64,000 nucleotides of DNA, from assembly GCF_910591885.1 (NCBI RefSeq), contig NC_063272.1, positions 13,962,364-14,026,363 of the forward strand, given 5' to 3'. The DNA comes from Bombus terrestris. Lineage: Eukaryota > Arthropoda > Insecta > Hymenoptera > Apidae. Both the position numbers and the translations under genes were made by a program. Shown here one piece after another: positions 13,894 to 27,723 of the stretch (the first letter of the stretch is position 1; each line of letters begins with the position of its first letter). The notes beneath the pieces were generated by a model that was not told the DNA's origin, searched no databases, and saw only the letters and a list, made by a program, of their open reading frames with translations.

Positions 13894-16800
13894 CTATTAA
13901 CAAGCAAAGAGTGTTACTGATATATCGATGGTATATCGAACGTCTTTGGATCCGTGTTCTTGTGTTAAATGTAAGACGTAAAGCATAGATTATCGGATTA
14001 TGAATGTCTGAATAATGTGATTAGATAGTAAAGTGGCTTAGTTATGGGTTGTAGTAATGTTAATTCTAGGTACGCTAACCAAGTGCCCACGTTAATTTAA
14101 ATCTAACGAAAACTGGCTTAAGATTTGCTTTCCATTGTCGTCTACTTTTATTTTTTCATCCTGTAAATTCTTAGAATAGCTTGTTATTTGTCACCCCACT
14201 CGCGCGATCTTGTCATCTTTCATTGAACGTGCCTAGCTTCGAGGTACTGCCAAGTCTTTCCTTAGCCGTGTCAAGAACGCGGACCGGTGAATTTCGTGAG
14301 AGAACTGTAAAGATTCGAAGCTGAAGGAAAAGTTAGCAAGAAGCCGACTGAATCGCAAAGCGTTAAGAATAATGGCACACCTCAACGGTCGCGGTTTTTC
14401 TTGCCTTAATACCCTAGCGTCGCGTCGACGAGACGGTCGAAGCTAGAACTTCTTTGCCTTTATAGGGAGGGCCGTAAAAGAAGAGGAGAACCCAGGTCGG
14501 GGTGCTTTAAAAGTAGAACTCGTAGCCAGTTGTACATGCCTTCACCTCGAGTAAATGGATTGTAGCGACGTTCGTAAAATGTTGTTGCGTGCTTCAACAT
14601 ATTCAGCTGGTAATCGTGTCTTTTCACTATTTCCTGACACCACTTATTCAATTTCTGTTCACTTCTCTGGGAAACGAAATATCCCTTCGCGCTCAGTTTT
14701 TGACGTTACAAATCACCGCACTTTAGTAACGGTCGCATACATTGAACGCTATTGTGCAGGCGCGTATCGAATCGATAATGAACACTCCGAGGTACAGCTT
14801 TTATCGTACTACTTATTTATATAAATATAAATCAACGATAGAGCATCATGTTCAGCCTTCCTCATTTTATTGGCAAAACATCTTTCAAAAGTATCAACGC
14901 CTTGAGAATTCTTTATCCTACTCTAATCTCTCCTCGCTTGGAGTATTGTCTTATTATTTGATCGCTTTATCATTGCAATCTCCGCGATAGATTAGAAAAC
15001 ATTTAAGTCAACAGAAAACACTCAGAGCTACACACATTTTTATGTCCAGCTGTCTATTGTCTGGGCTATTGCACGTTGATTTATGTCCGTAAGTTTGCAG
15101 GGCTGATTGGCTTTTTCTTGCGGCCTGCCCATTTATCAGTGACTTTGACACATTTGTAATCCTTGTCTACGTATTTATCCATTTAATAAATAATAAATAA
15201 TAAATATACCTCCGAAGTGGCAGAGGGCCAATATATTTCACCGTTACAGTCGGAAAGACAGGCGGAGAGGCGGGTGCGTAGGAAACGGATATTCGAGTTT
15301 GGCAGCGTAGCGGACGCGGAAGGAAGGGTAAAAAGCCCTCTGGCTGAAGGTATGAATTCCAAAGAAGCAGCAGAACGGGGTGAAGCCCGATAAAGCGTCG
15401 GTTCGTGCGCCTCGTACACGCCTTTGCGCGCGATTTTATCTTATTTCCTCGGCTATATCGAGCCTCTTTGAGGCGTAAGTGCGCGTTCTCGCGTGCAACA
15501 CTCCGCAAGCGTAGTTTATCGTGTTTCCCGATGCTGCAGCGTTTAAGGCGCGCCCCCAGGGACCCACTGCCTTTTTCTTCTCGTTCGCGGCCCTGAAAGA
15601 AAGGCTGCCAACGCGATGATATCGCGAATAAATCGTTCAAGGGTCTTCTTACGCAATGCGAACGATCGAGATATTAAACGTTGTTGCTGACCAATTTTTC
15701 CACAAATATAATAAAGCAGAAATATTGTGATACGATCTTTTTAATCGCTGTTCAATCGATTAGACCGATTATCCTGGTTCCGTTGTTGGTTCTGGGTCAA
15801 TTAAGGAGGAATTATATGGACAGGCATATTCAATAGGCTTTGATCATTTCCCTTCTCTTCTCTTCTATATTCAGACAATTAATTACGGGCTGAAATTATG
15901 CGCTTTATTCGCCAACATATTTTACCGACCGTCTATTATAGCGCGTATTATAAATTTCGAAGTGCATTCTTGCTCGAGCGAACCGATAACAATGATATTC
16001 TTTCTGAATATTTATTCAACCTTATCGATAAACCATCAAAGAGTATCTATTGCGGTAATTACACTTTCTAGAACATTTCTTTCTTCGACTCTGTATAGTC
16101 CCTGAGAAAATACAAACATAATGATCGTTTAGAATGGGATGGCAATAAATAAGTAGAAAGGGAAGAGAAGATAAGATCTAAGCGAGAGTAAACAAAAATA
16201 GAAACGGATCAAGGAGAACAGTAGGTGGTACACGGTATCATAAAATGGCGTTCTGAAAGCAACATTACGGACAGAATAGCATAGAACAGAATGAGTCTGT
16301 ATGACAACGTCCGTTCCTCAGCCAGAGCGGGCACATCGTATCGTATAAACCGCCCACGTAATTGCTTTTCGGTTCAGCCCCGGAAAACCGTTGAGAAAGC
16401 TCGAGGCTTTCTCGATACCGACAAATACAGTCGTACAGGAAAGCTTTTGTCGCGAGAAACTTCTTTAGAAACGCGAACAAACTCGGATTATCGTTTCAAA
16501 TTTAAATTCAAATTGAAACAAGAACAATGCACATTATTGGGCAAGTTTTGATTGGACAAATTATATATCTTGAATGACATTACATTGCGTTGATCGGAGA
16601 ATTCTGCTGGCTTTTTTTTTAAAGAACCAGCTTTCTTAACTTCCCTCTATTAGTTATTAACAATTTATTCATTCTGTCTCTATAGAATTTTTCATTTTTG
16701 TTATTAAAATACCTTCGCGTGTCTGTAATATCAAAGATGCGCTTCATGTAACTTTGAGTAACAAAATAATGGCATAAATATATGAATAGAAATCTAGTGA

Positions 16801-19617
16801 AAGTATTTTTCTATCAATTTAATAATTAAAAACGTATGCATAGCGGATTGTACATTATGTGAACGAAATAATTTCGTTAAAAAATTTAACGATAAATTTT
16901 CTGCTCCGCCGTTTCAACGTTTCACATCGAAAAACTACATGTTGGAAGAAAAATTCAACCAAGTCTCATGACTGGAAACGTTCAACTGTCAGCCGCTTCC
17001 GGCTCGAGCGAAACGAGCACGGAAACGCGAACTGGCGGATGGGAGTGACGAAAAAAGAGGAAAAAAGAAGCTCTCGTTGCCGTGAAGTCTGAACACCGTT
17101 GAAATATAAGCTACTAACCGGTCGCGTTCGAGCAAATTCTCAATTTTACGAATAAATCTCGATTCCGCTGACCGGCTTTTCACGTAACTGCTGCATCCAA
17201 TATTGCGGTGGTTCGCAGTTTCCGGACCGATATGCAAGTCCACGTGCACGTGGAATTGTTCCCTGAGTTCGACACCAATACCAATACCGCTAACTGGTAG
17301 TATTCATCATCGTACGTTCCTACAAAAGCTTCGAACGGAAACGTTCCACCGTTTCCGACGCGTCTGCTCCAAAACGAATATTTTTCTTAGGCACTGTTAT
17401 TTAAGGACCTCGATGTGCAATATGTAAAAATATAAACCAACATTTTGTTAATTCGTAATACTCACTGACAGAAATGCAAAATATTGAATTTAACAAAAAT
17501 CTTCTGAGAACAGTCTTTCTGATATCGTATCAATTTTGTATTGATTATGCACGTGAATTAAGAAAAATGGTATCAATTGATTCTGTATCGAAATAAAAGA
17601 AAGAAACTTTTTCATAACATGGTATACAATAGTAAAGCAAACAATTCCTTCCCTTATGATTGATTGACTTGTATTTTATCCAATTTTACATATCAATTTC
17701 ATATCGGATGACATATTGACCGATGCAAAGTCAATAACTTGTATTGTACGAACAATAGATGAAGGAGACGACTGTTTTAAAAATTCAAACGAAACACGAG
17801 TACCAGTATCTACACAAAGCCACCGTAATTCGAAATAATTATCAAGTATATTTCCCTTTATACCATTTCATATTTAATTAGCAAAATACAGCAGCATATC
17901 AAGTTGCTAATTGAAACCAGAAATAAACGAAACGCTATCTGATTTTACGTCGTTCGACCGCGAAACAAGAAACTTCACGGTATGCTAGAATTTTCTCTGG
18001 CACAACGAGGTGTTTTTTACTCAACCGACACGTTATATTGTTGATTAACGAGCCGAGCGGAGGGTAATGAAGAGAAGGATCGCCCTGGTTCGTTCCGGGT
18101 GTAAGTATCCCTTTGATCGATGTGTCGTGGCATGGCGCGCAAAAATTCCACGATATTAACGAATAAGCGGAATTAACGTAGCCGCCGTATTTCCATAAGG
18201 ACGCTGCGGCTTGTGAAACTTGGATGATTTATGTCGATGGATTATTTCGCCATGCATTAATCCACGGATGGACGTGGAACTTTTGGCATATTTCAGAGCA
18301 TAACTTTTTCCGCGAATAATTGCTCGTTCTTCTCTCGTTAAAAATTCCTTCACTGATTTCATCCACTGTCGATCCTCTTTGTTTGCATTTCTGTCTGCCA
18401 CGATTAAATCGTGAAAGATTTCAGTCTTTTCATTGAATACGGATTCCTCGATGAAATCGTTCCGCGAATCCAGCTCGCACTGCGAGAAACAATAGTGGTT
18501 TGTTTGAAGAAAAAGGCCAATGTCTTGCGAATTATTTTGGTGACAGAGTCAGGATAAGATTAAATTAGTAAGATGATGAAAAGATTCGTGAATGATATTT
18601 AAGCAACAGAGAGGGGAAACCACGGCTGGAAATAAAAGCGAGGATCTACAATTAAACACGACGATGAGTCGATGTTCCAATTAGCGAAATTGTCTGTTCG
18701 ATGATACTTGGAAAGATTTGTCTTTTACTTTTGGAACACCTTCTTTTGTGCGTTGTCAAACAAGACAGTTGAAAGAAAAACGCCACCTTAATTCATCGAC
18801 GTCGGAACGAATCGAAGGAAACGGTTCGAGAGGCTGCTTCAACGAGAAGGAAAATATTTTAGTTCCAATTAACACTCGGACCGACGTTGACGCTAAGCTT
18901 TGTGTGTTTTCGTGTAAGAATGCTGTAAACTCTTTTCACATTGTTGGTAGGTATATTCAATTAAAAAGACTGTAGAAAACGAAGACAAATATGAAGAAAT
19001 AACTTTAAATACATAAATGGAACGAAAATAGGCTTTATCGTCAATACAATTTCTAGAACGTTTACGTCAAAGATGAGTCAAAGGCTAGGGAAGTTCGGTG
19101 ACGTGGCGAACATCGACTGGGCTTCATCGATATCGAGGGTCTAGCGAATTTGACAAGATTGAAGTTGACAAGTTCGCGCGAACTCTAACCGCCTAGCCGC
19201 AATGGTCAAGTTTGTCGAAGGTGTATTCAGTCTAATTTGTCAAAGACAAAGTTACCTTCGGTGCTGAGCCGCGCCGAACCAAATGATGTGTCAGCTTGTC
19301 TGCTGCAATTCGTCATCCACCTCCCTAGGGCTTTAACTCGTTTAATTGGACGAGTCCCTTGTCCAAACGAGAAGTGCCATAATAATATACCAACAAGAAG
19401 AATTCATTGCAATTTATTTACGCAAATATTCAATATTTAGTTTACCATACATAAATCATTCAATTTTAATATCGAGTAATGTTTCGGAAAATTAATTCTT
19501 CGTAATTTTTCATAAACTCTTAGTCTTATTGATAGTTACTGAGTCTATAGATAAATGGAAAAATCTGGTACAAGATTTTGAGAGCCCAATTGGCGTTTCT
19601 AGCTGTCCATCAAGTAC

Positions 19618-19663
19618 AGGAAGAAGAGGAAGAAGAAGAGGACGAAGAAGGGGAGAAAGAAGC
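19618..19663. repeat. GAA/GAG purine tract
   Basis: An imperfect trinucleotide tract made of GAA, GAG and AGG steps, all purine on the + strand apart from one C. It is simple sequence with no coding context. Confidence 0.8.
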
Positions 19664-22600
19664 TTAAACAGCTAGCCGTTTCCTCAGGACTGGCGTGGAA
19701 CTCGAGAGCAAGTCCGCTAATTACGAGTCTGACTTATCATTGTCCGTTATACGGACTTCTTCTCTTTCAGCAGGTTCGTTTCTTCAGTGGCGAGTTCGCG
19801 TCGAGAAACTTCACCGCTCTTGATTATGTCGGTGGCGCGCGCCTCGCGAAACTTTTTCTTCGGAAATATCATTCGTATCGTTTGTTTCTCGGCTTGGAAT
19901 CGCTCGTTTGTTTCATTCAAAGCCTCTGCCATGGTTCGTTACTGGCTCTCGAGACACTTTCGGACTTTTGACATGCAAAACTTGCTCGCTGCTACTTTAT
20001 TAAATCGTGCTTCTTTGAAATTTTCGCGTGAATTCTCTCTTTAACTTTTTATTGCCTTTATCATATGGAGCGTTGGCCGTTGAAGTTGATAGAAGAGAGT
20101 GCAATATTGCGGTGTAATACACATAAACTTCCTACATACACGAAAAATATTGTACGCTCTTTGAAAATTTGGAATACATTATCAAAGTCGTCTGGTTAAA
20201 AGATATTATCTCGGACAAATTTGCAGCTTGGCGTTGCTAATGAGCTATTAAATTGTCCTGGCCCGACTTTCTGGTTAGAAGAAGCGACCAAGTTCGCTAA
20301 ACAGCGGGAGCGACGATAAGAAGTTCCTCGTGCAAATCTCGCAACTTGTTATTATGGTATCGCGGTGAGCCGCGTAATTACGATTCTCGCTGGTTACGAT
20401 TATGCCGACGATGTACCTCATCTTTCGGCTAATTATCCCCTCCCACGATAGTTTATCAACGGATCATGGTGATAACATTTCGGTTACACTCGAACCTACC
20501 AGATTTTTCCTTTTACTTTCACCTAAAACCGCGATAAGAATGCTCATTCCATTCGTATCCAACAAGTATCATCGCTCGCGCATCCAACTGTTACGTTAAA
20601 CGCTCAACTCGACTGCAAATAAAATGTTTGAACAATCTACAAAGGATATTCTCGAGGGGATCGTTGAATGTTAACTGGACAAAGATCGCAATCGATCGCT
20701 AATCGAGTACAATATTGGGTTACGCTCCCCTGTCGATCGTTCAATCGCGATACGTCACAACTGTCTACGAGTAAATATCCTCCGACCTCTCGCATAACTG
20801 CCGTCATCTCGTGCGACGCCACACACTAATAAATTATTAATCCGTGGAATAATAGCGCGGCAGTTGATGATCCCGCGAAACTGTTCACGTATTCACATTT
20901 ACATGAGGCTACGCCACTGATCCCTCCAGAAGCCACCAACGGTATTTCCCTTGGGCATTGCATCCTGGCTACAATAATTCCAGCGGTCGACCACCAACTC
21001 GTCGGAGAATTACTTCCATCGACGCATCCAACTCGATTTTCGACGCTTAAGTTGTCGTTCCGGCAGATTACGAGCGGCGCGGAGGACAAGCCTGAGTGGT
21101 TCTCACCGGAAACTCGGTCAAGTTGCGACAAATCGATCGGTTTCACCGAACCACCTATAGAACGTGCCCGTTTTCGTGCCTCTGGATCGATCAAATGCTC
21201 CTACGATGAGACAGTTATTTTCTTCGTTGCGTAGACGTGCTCGTTGCCTTCGTTTACTCTTTTCATTCACGTGCTTTTCATTGGAGTTAGTCTTTCCTTT
21301 CTGTTCACATTTACGCGTCATTTTTTACGTTAAAATAAAAGGAATAATTAACGAATACACGTCGTGATATATAACATAACAGCGCATCGTCATTGCATTG
21401 TGCACACTGCACGCTTGGAAAATCAGACGATCAAAAAAAGAATCCATTGCTCCAACAACATAATATACTTATTAATAAATTACGACGTACTAGTAGATGA
21501 AGATTCAGCGTATTTTCTGCCCATAAAATTTGCGAATTTTTGGACCCCACGAGGAACAAAATTCAATTACGTCAAACATCCTGAAATATTTCACGCCGAA
21601 AGCAATTTAGGCTTCCTTTCCCGTACACAGAGCGATCAATTTCTAAACGTCAAGATATTTACATAAATGGAGCTTCCCTTTGTCCCTTCGAGGCATTCCC
21701 TCGGAATGTTTTTATAGGCGACGCGTCTGCATGCATTCTTTTGGCGATTTTCGCGCTGGAACGAGAGCTCGAGCGCAGCTTTCGTCACGCGAAAAATTCT
21801 CACGGTGCTAATGATCATCAGAGTCACGATCACACCAGAGGTTTGTCTGGCAGACAACAATTAAGACGGACTTCTTCGTTTCTTCTTTTATGCTCTCCCT
21901 CCCCCCACTACTTTCCCCTCGAGACGATATTCTTGTTCCAAACGAGATCGCCCACAGCTGAACGCTTTTTCATAGGAAATTCAATGGAATCTCGCGAGGC
22001 ATTTATGAATCTAACGCGTTCAGGATTTCCAGACTTATTCTTCAGCGTAAGATAAAGGATTTTCTCTATCGAACATCTTCTAGGGCCGGTTGTCTCTAAG
22101 CCAAAGATACTATCGAGAAATCACAGTTTTCGATCGGAGGGCTGGAAAATTTGAATAATACGAGGAATAAGGAGCTTTATTATCGCGAAGAAATTTCTTC
22201 TCCGTCCTTTTTTACCTCTTCCTTCGCTCCTTCTGCTGCTCTTTTCTTCTTCTTTACGCCTCAACGAGCCGTTTTCCATCCGCAGTCGAAGCTCGCGGCT
22301 AGAAGGATATTCTGAGAACATGTTCAATGAAAAATTCAATGGATCGGCTGAAAATGCTTATACATTTTACATGGCCGTAGAAAGAGAAAGAAGCTCGATG
22401 GAAGAATGGACTTCGATCGAAGATTTTCTCGGGAAACGACGGATAAACGCGAGAACCAAATTCCACGATCGAACTTCACCCTTAGGCCTCCTAACTGTGG
22501 ATAAACGCACAATAGCTGCTTTTCCGCCGTTGTCTCATAAAAGCTCCCAGTGAATGACTTTTTCCCCCAGACTTTCAAATTTTTAACCCAGATTCAAAAT

Positions 22601-24895
22601 AAAACGAGAGGCTTGTATTTTTTAAAACGTCCGAGCTGAGGCTCTGTCGAATAATTATGAAGCTTCTTAATCCCACTAGAAACGCATTACGTCTCAGCCA
22701 TTAGGCCCATCAAAGTTTTTGACTCGAACTGCTCTTTCTCTCGCTCTTTCCCTTTACGCCATTCCCTTAGACGTATTTGAGAATTTCCACAACAGAAATA
22801 TGTTGCTTGGCAGGATTGTCGTCGACCGTAAACGCCATGATTCTTCTTTATTCCTTTGAGATTACAAATACAGCAGCTCGTAAAAGTGCTTGTACTCTTA
22901 TCACAAAAATCTTTTATGCATAGGTATATGTCATATAAAAAAATTTCGAGTTTCATTAGTATTATAGCGAAACAGAGCAGGCTGTTATGCTTTCGTTGGT
23001 AAAATTTAAACTACTCTTTATTATAATTTTCTTTCTCTCTTTTTTTTTTGTAAAAGAAGTGCGTGAGGGAATAGATAACTCCAGGCAACGTTTGGAAGTT
23101 CAATCTTCGTTAACCACACGTGTGTTCAGTAATTTGTATTTGCATGGAATGAGGACGCGTCGCGCAAAAGAACTCATTAATTATTCACACTCGTTAGAAA
23201 GCAGCGTGGCGAAACAGAGTAAAAAGCGTCAGTTCGCTTACGGTTAATTAAAAAGTACCGGCTACCGTGTACCTCTCACCTACCGTGACATCTTGACGAA
23301 CTTTCTGAAACAGAGGCCTTTATGATTCCCTGAAAGAGCAATTTCATCAATTAAATTCTCCCTGGACGACATTACACCGCGTCGCCTCTGTGACGTAAAA
23401 ACCTCAAAAGCCTTTGGAGTCTCCATAAAAAAACTTTTACGTGTACTAATATATTCTGCTTTTTGAAAAGTATAGGTGTCGATAATAACGCAAAGATAAA
23501 CGTATTTAATACCATCATTGTTATCAACGCGTCATTGTTTTATCTCTATAAATTATTCAACAAAACATTCGACAGCAATCAAAATTGAAATTATACATGC
23601 GCGTAAACTATTGTATATTCGAATTGATAATCAGTTTCAACAAAGAGTGACCCGCATACGGGAATTACAACTGGTTTCATTTCATATCCCCTATCTTTTT
23701 TTTATTTTTGTTCTACGTCTCTTTTCCTATTTGTTGGCCATGTCGCTCCGAGTGAAATATTATGAGCAAAATCGTCCGGTCGAGCGCGGGTCGCATTTAA
23801 ATGGCCGTGGGCGCGCAAACAAACGCGGTAACTCAATGTATCAGTTCCATATATCGCGGGTTAGCCAATATAATACCAGACTATTCGATGGACGAACACA
23901 ATAGGGGAAGGAAACACTTTGGAATTCCGTCGCGAAATATTTATATTCCGATATCACTATCTATCTACAATCGAGGGGTTCATACGCAAGTACGTCTGAA
24001 ACGCTAATGTTGTTCACGGAAGCACTCGTTTCAATACAAATCCGATAATCTGTCAGATATTGCCACGTTGACGTTGGGAATTTTGTGAACGTAGTTTAGA
24101 CCAACTTAAACTGTATAATTATTCTGTTATTCGCGTAAATCCCTCCTAATATCTCGTAACAAATCCAACATCTTGATTTATACGTTTTCTGGAGTTCATC
24201 TGCATTTGATGGCAAAAACGTACAATCCCGCCTTATGGACATAATTCCTCGACTTCCTGGGACAATCAGTGGATATTCCGAATTTAGAGCCACGGAATTC
24301 TTGGCAAGACAAGCAGAGAAACTTGTTTGCTCGAATCCTGTTCAGCTGAAACACTATCGACGCTGTTGTAAGTCGGTAAACGGAAGCTTAGGCGCATTTT
24401 CCCGTTTCCTTATTGTTTGACATAAGTATATTTCCTGTCTATCAGAATTTTTCTTAATGTTATATTTACGAAAGATTACATTTTTTTTATAAATGAAAAG
24501 GAAATGTTTTCCTCCGTGTTCGACAAGATGAAAAAGTTTCAAACAGCAACGTTGATTTCTATCCGTGGCGTCGATGCGATGACGTACTCAATTTCAATAA
24601 GAGTTCTCCAAGGAAACGTCTTACTGCGTACACCGCTAGAACGATTTAGAAAGCACACGAATACAATCCTTCGACGAACACGACTTCTTCAACGTTCCCC
24701 TTGAGAGCGCGGCTGAAGCGAAGTTCACACCGAGCAAGTGGAAAGAGGCCGCACTGATCAGCCGTCGATTCCCCTAAGCGCAACTTTGCTGAATCAAACC
24801 GTATCGCCTTTTATGAATTTTTACTCATATCACAGCCATTTTTCCATTTGATTACAACCGCTACAAGATTCCCAAAATTATTCTCCTGACTATTA

Positions 24896-24982
24896 GAAAT
24901 AAATATAAATAAAAAAATAAATATAATGAATATAAATGTATAAATGTATAAATTGAAATGAAATCATAAATGTATAAATTAT
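24896..24982. repeat. A/T-rich short-period repeat
   Basis: Repeated AAATATAAAT, ATAAATGTATAAAT and similar words, nearly free of C. This is low-complexity DNA. Confidence 0.7.
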
Positions 24983-27561
24983 ACCTACAGATATAAATGG
25001 AAAAATAATCTCGATCCAGATTGTAGTGGAGTGCTATCGGTTTCTCATGTCTCATAGTAAAAAATTAGGAAAATTTTGTGTACGTACGATGTGAACAGGA
25101 CTTCAAGCGAAGAATACAGAACACACAGATTGCATGGCACGTGCAAACAGGAAAGTGCATGAGTTTCTATCTATGGGATCTTTATCGAGACACCGGAATC
25201 CGAATATACTGAATCCAGGCTCCTCCACGTTTCCCTCTAGTCTCCGCTAGTATTCCTTAACGTGACTTTGAACGACAACCAGCGGAACGCAGAAGGGAAA
25301 TATACACAGTACATTGAGACAATGGATCATCCTAATGGCTGTTGCGATCGTTAGCAACAACTTTATCAAAATCGACAAACTCCTTCAACAATCCCACGGC
25401 ATAAACTTTTTACATTATCCGATTAGACTACCTCTATCCTTTTATCTTTCTTCTATGAGAAAATTTTAATATTGCGAAATAAATTTACTGTAATTTTTAT
25501 ATCGAAATCAATATGAAGGAAATATGAATAATTCAGAGGGCGCTATATTTTTGAAAACTTAATTAGGCGATGGAACTTTCGTAGATCGTGAAATAAATTT
25601 CCGAGAATATGCGACACTCTGTATTCATCTTCCATGCATATCATACATTTTTATTAGAATCGCGATGCTTTAAGCACCGACGCGATGGAAGGATCGTCAG
25701 TTTGAAAACTAGAAAATCGAATTAATCTTTTCAGCTAGCGATAATTAGACAGGCGAGGGTGTACTCCTGTCTAAGGATCGTTTAGAAACAATTAATTCAA
25801 CTTGGTCAATTATCGTTGATGTCGTTTCGGAAGAGCGATGGAGATCGATTGGTTTGAAAGAAGTTCTCTGCTAGGGAAACTTTCGCCACTGACGTAGATA
25901 AATTCGACTACCGTCGATTACATTTCAGCCTACAATTTCACCGTGTAAATTAATACCTACAGGCCTTTCCAGCTTAGGGGCGGTTAATAAAGGAATTGTC
26001 CTTCGTGCTTTTAGTTATTTGAAACGAAAGAGAAACATGGAACGTGAGCAAAACTCACCGAAGGTACAAAATTGATGGAACGATGAAATAAAGTAACAAA
26101 GTAAAATAGAAGAGAATTAAAGTAGTCTGACTGGCAGACTGCTCGAAAATGGATCATTCTTAATAAATTCCTTAACGCACGCTACACGTAAAGTTTTAAA
26201 AATGAAATAGAAAAACAGAAAAAAATATAAAAATAAGAAATAGAACGAAGGACGAAGAACGAAACTTCATCTTTTATCCGTGTGGAAGCATGCAGGGATT
26301 GATATAACGAACCTCGGCAAATAAAATTGATTACCAGAGTTGTGAAAGTTGAAAGTTTCGGGCGCGTATAATATTATGACCAGGAAAATGACGCTTGGCT
26401 ACAGAATCTCGTTTATATCTTCGCCTCGTTTGAAATCCCCCATCTGATCAAATTATATCCTGGATTACTCTGTCAGGCTCGACGTCGATCACAGCTCATA
26501 ATCGTTATTTTTTCACTTAACATCTTAACAACTAATGATAGTGGACGAAATAAGGGCCATGGAGAGTCACTGAGACCACGAAACTGACACTTTAAATCAT
26601 TTGAATGTCGCAAGGGATCGTAGAGATTGCGAAATGAAGTTGACAATGAGAATCATTTGAAGATTCTGAGGGGTTACAAAGATCATATCAATGATAGTCA
26701 TATCAGAATTGCAGAAACCATGTCAACGACTTTAGACGCCTGTAATGCTCGTACAACGCGATACGTAAAGCAATCTATTAAATATCAACATGACTCTTTG
26801 TCGGAATTCTTAGTATTCTAGAGATACGACAGCTTTCCGAATAATCTATTGATTAATTCTTCGTCCAAAGTTTCTGCAGCCATTTACCGTGATTTTAATT
26901 TAATGGCTTCCCTCTCGCGAAATGTACGTCGTCGGTATTGGAAATGTTTCACTTTCTTTGTAAAAGAAACTTTTGTTGTTCCTCCCCAAAGTTTCGCGGA
27001 TTATACGGCTCAATTAAGTAATTGTAAAGCAATGAAGCGCACATTTATTTTCAATCGTTGCTTTCAGTAGACGTTAGCTCGCGGGCAAACGCGATTATAA
27101 ACGTTTCGCTCTTACGAAGGTGTAATCGATCGTCTGTAATTGCGTCCGTTCAACTTGTCAGGGGTCTAATTGATATAATGTAATTAAAAGGTTGGTGGAG
27201 AAATATACGGAACAGAGAGACGATGTTTCGAGTTAAACGTGTTGCTAACATCGAAACATTTTCTTGCCAGCGTTAGTTTCTTACGCGACCCTGCCATATT
27301 CGATCACCGGAATTTAATTAAAGATTGATTCTCCATGACTCTACTATAAACAACTCATTAAACTGAATACAAAACGATCAACTAATGACGAAGCGTACGT
27401 AAATGCTTCCGTCAAAGTATCTAAAGATATTATTTTGACCGCTGGTTATTTCGCCACAAAGTATTACTACAAACAACTTATACTACAAAAATTATTTTCC
27501 AAGTTTTCGAAGAATCCCAGCATCTCAGTTATTGATGGTTCGACTTTTCTCAATGTTACAG

Positions 27562-27723
27562 GTGCGATTTTTACGGAAGATCAAAAGGACAGCCCTTCGG
27601 AGCTGGCGTTCAAATATGCCATCTACAAGATCAACAAGGACAAAACTCTGTTAGCGAACACGACGTTGGTCTACGACATTCAATACGTTCCTAAGGACGA
27701 TTCTTTCCGAACGTCGAAGAAAG
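27562..27723 (+). CDS. KaiR1D: Kainate-type glutamate receptor, exon encoding start of the amino-terminal domain
   Basis: This exon encodes about 54 residues beginning (G)AIFTEDQKDSPSELAFKYA, the first strand and helix of the bilobed amino-terminal domain (ANF receptor fold) of insect kainate receptors. The middle contains ANTTLVYDIQYVP and the end DDSFRTSKK, which lines up with the DSF..SKK region seen across kainate subunits. The 3' splice site is ...ATGTTACAG and the donor is AAG|GTAAAT. The exon starts with bases 2-3 of a glycine codon and ends after base 1 of the next, so both flanking introns are phase 1. NTT is a possible N-glycosylation site. No start codon or signal peptide is present, so at least one coding exon lies upstream. 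The domain faces the extracellular or synaptic space and takes part in subunit assembly. The assignment to the KaiR1D group is from family knowledge. Confidence 0.93.

Larger units (their letters stand above)
13894..27561. other. Non-coding sequence before the first visible receptor exon
   Basis: About 13.7 kb without a recognisable exon. It includes a purine-rich GAA/GAG tract at 19618-19663, pyrimidine-rich sequence near 22195-22258, and an A/T repeat with ATAAATGTATAAAT motifs at 24896-24982. The part next to 27561 must be intron, because the exon at 27562 starts inside a codon and is preceded by a 3' splice site. How far upstream the intron reaches is unknown. Confidence 0.5.

Noticed and set aside
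15167..15640. 157-codon minus-strand frame in a GC-richer patch
   Set aside because: Two minus frames and one plus frame are open over the same bases, and the translation has no domain.
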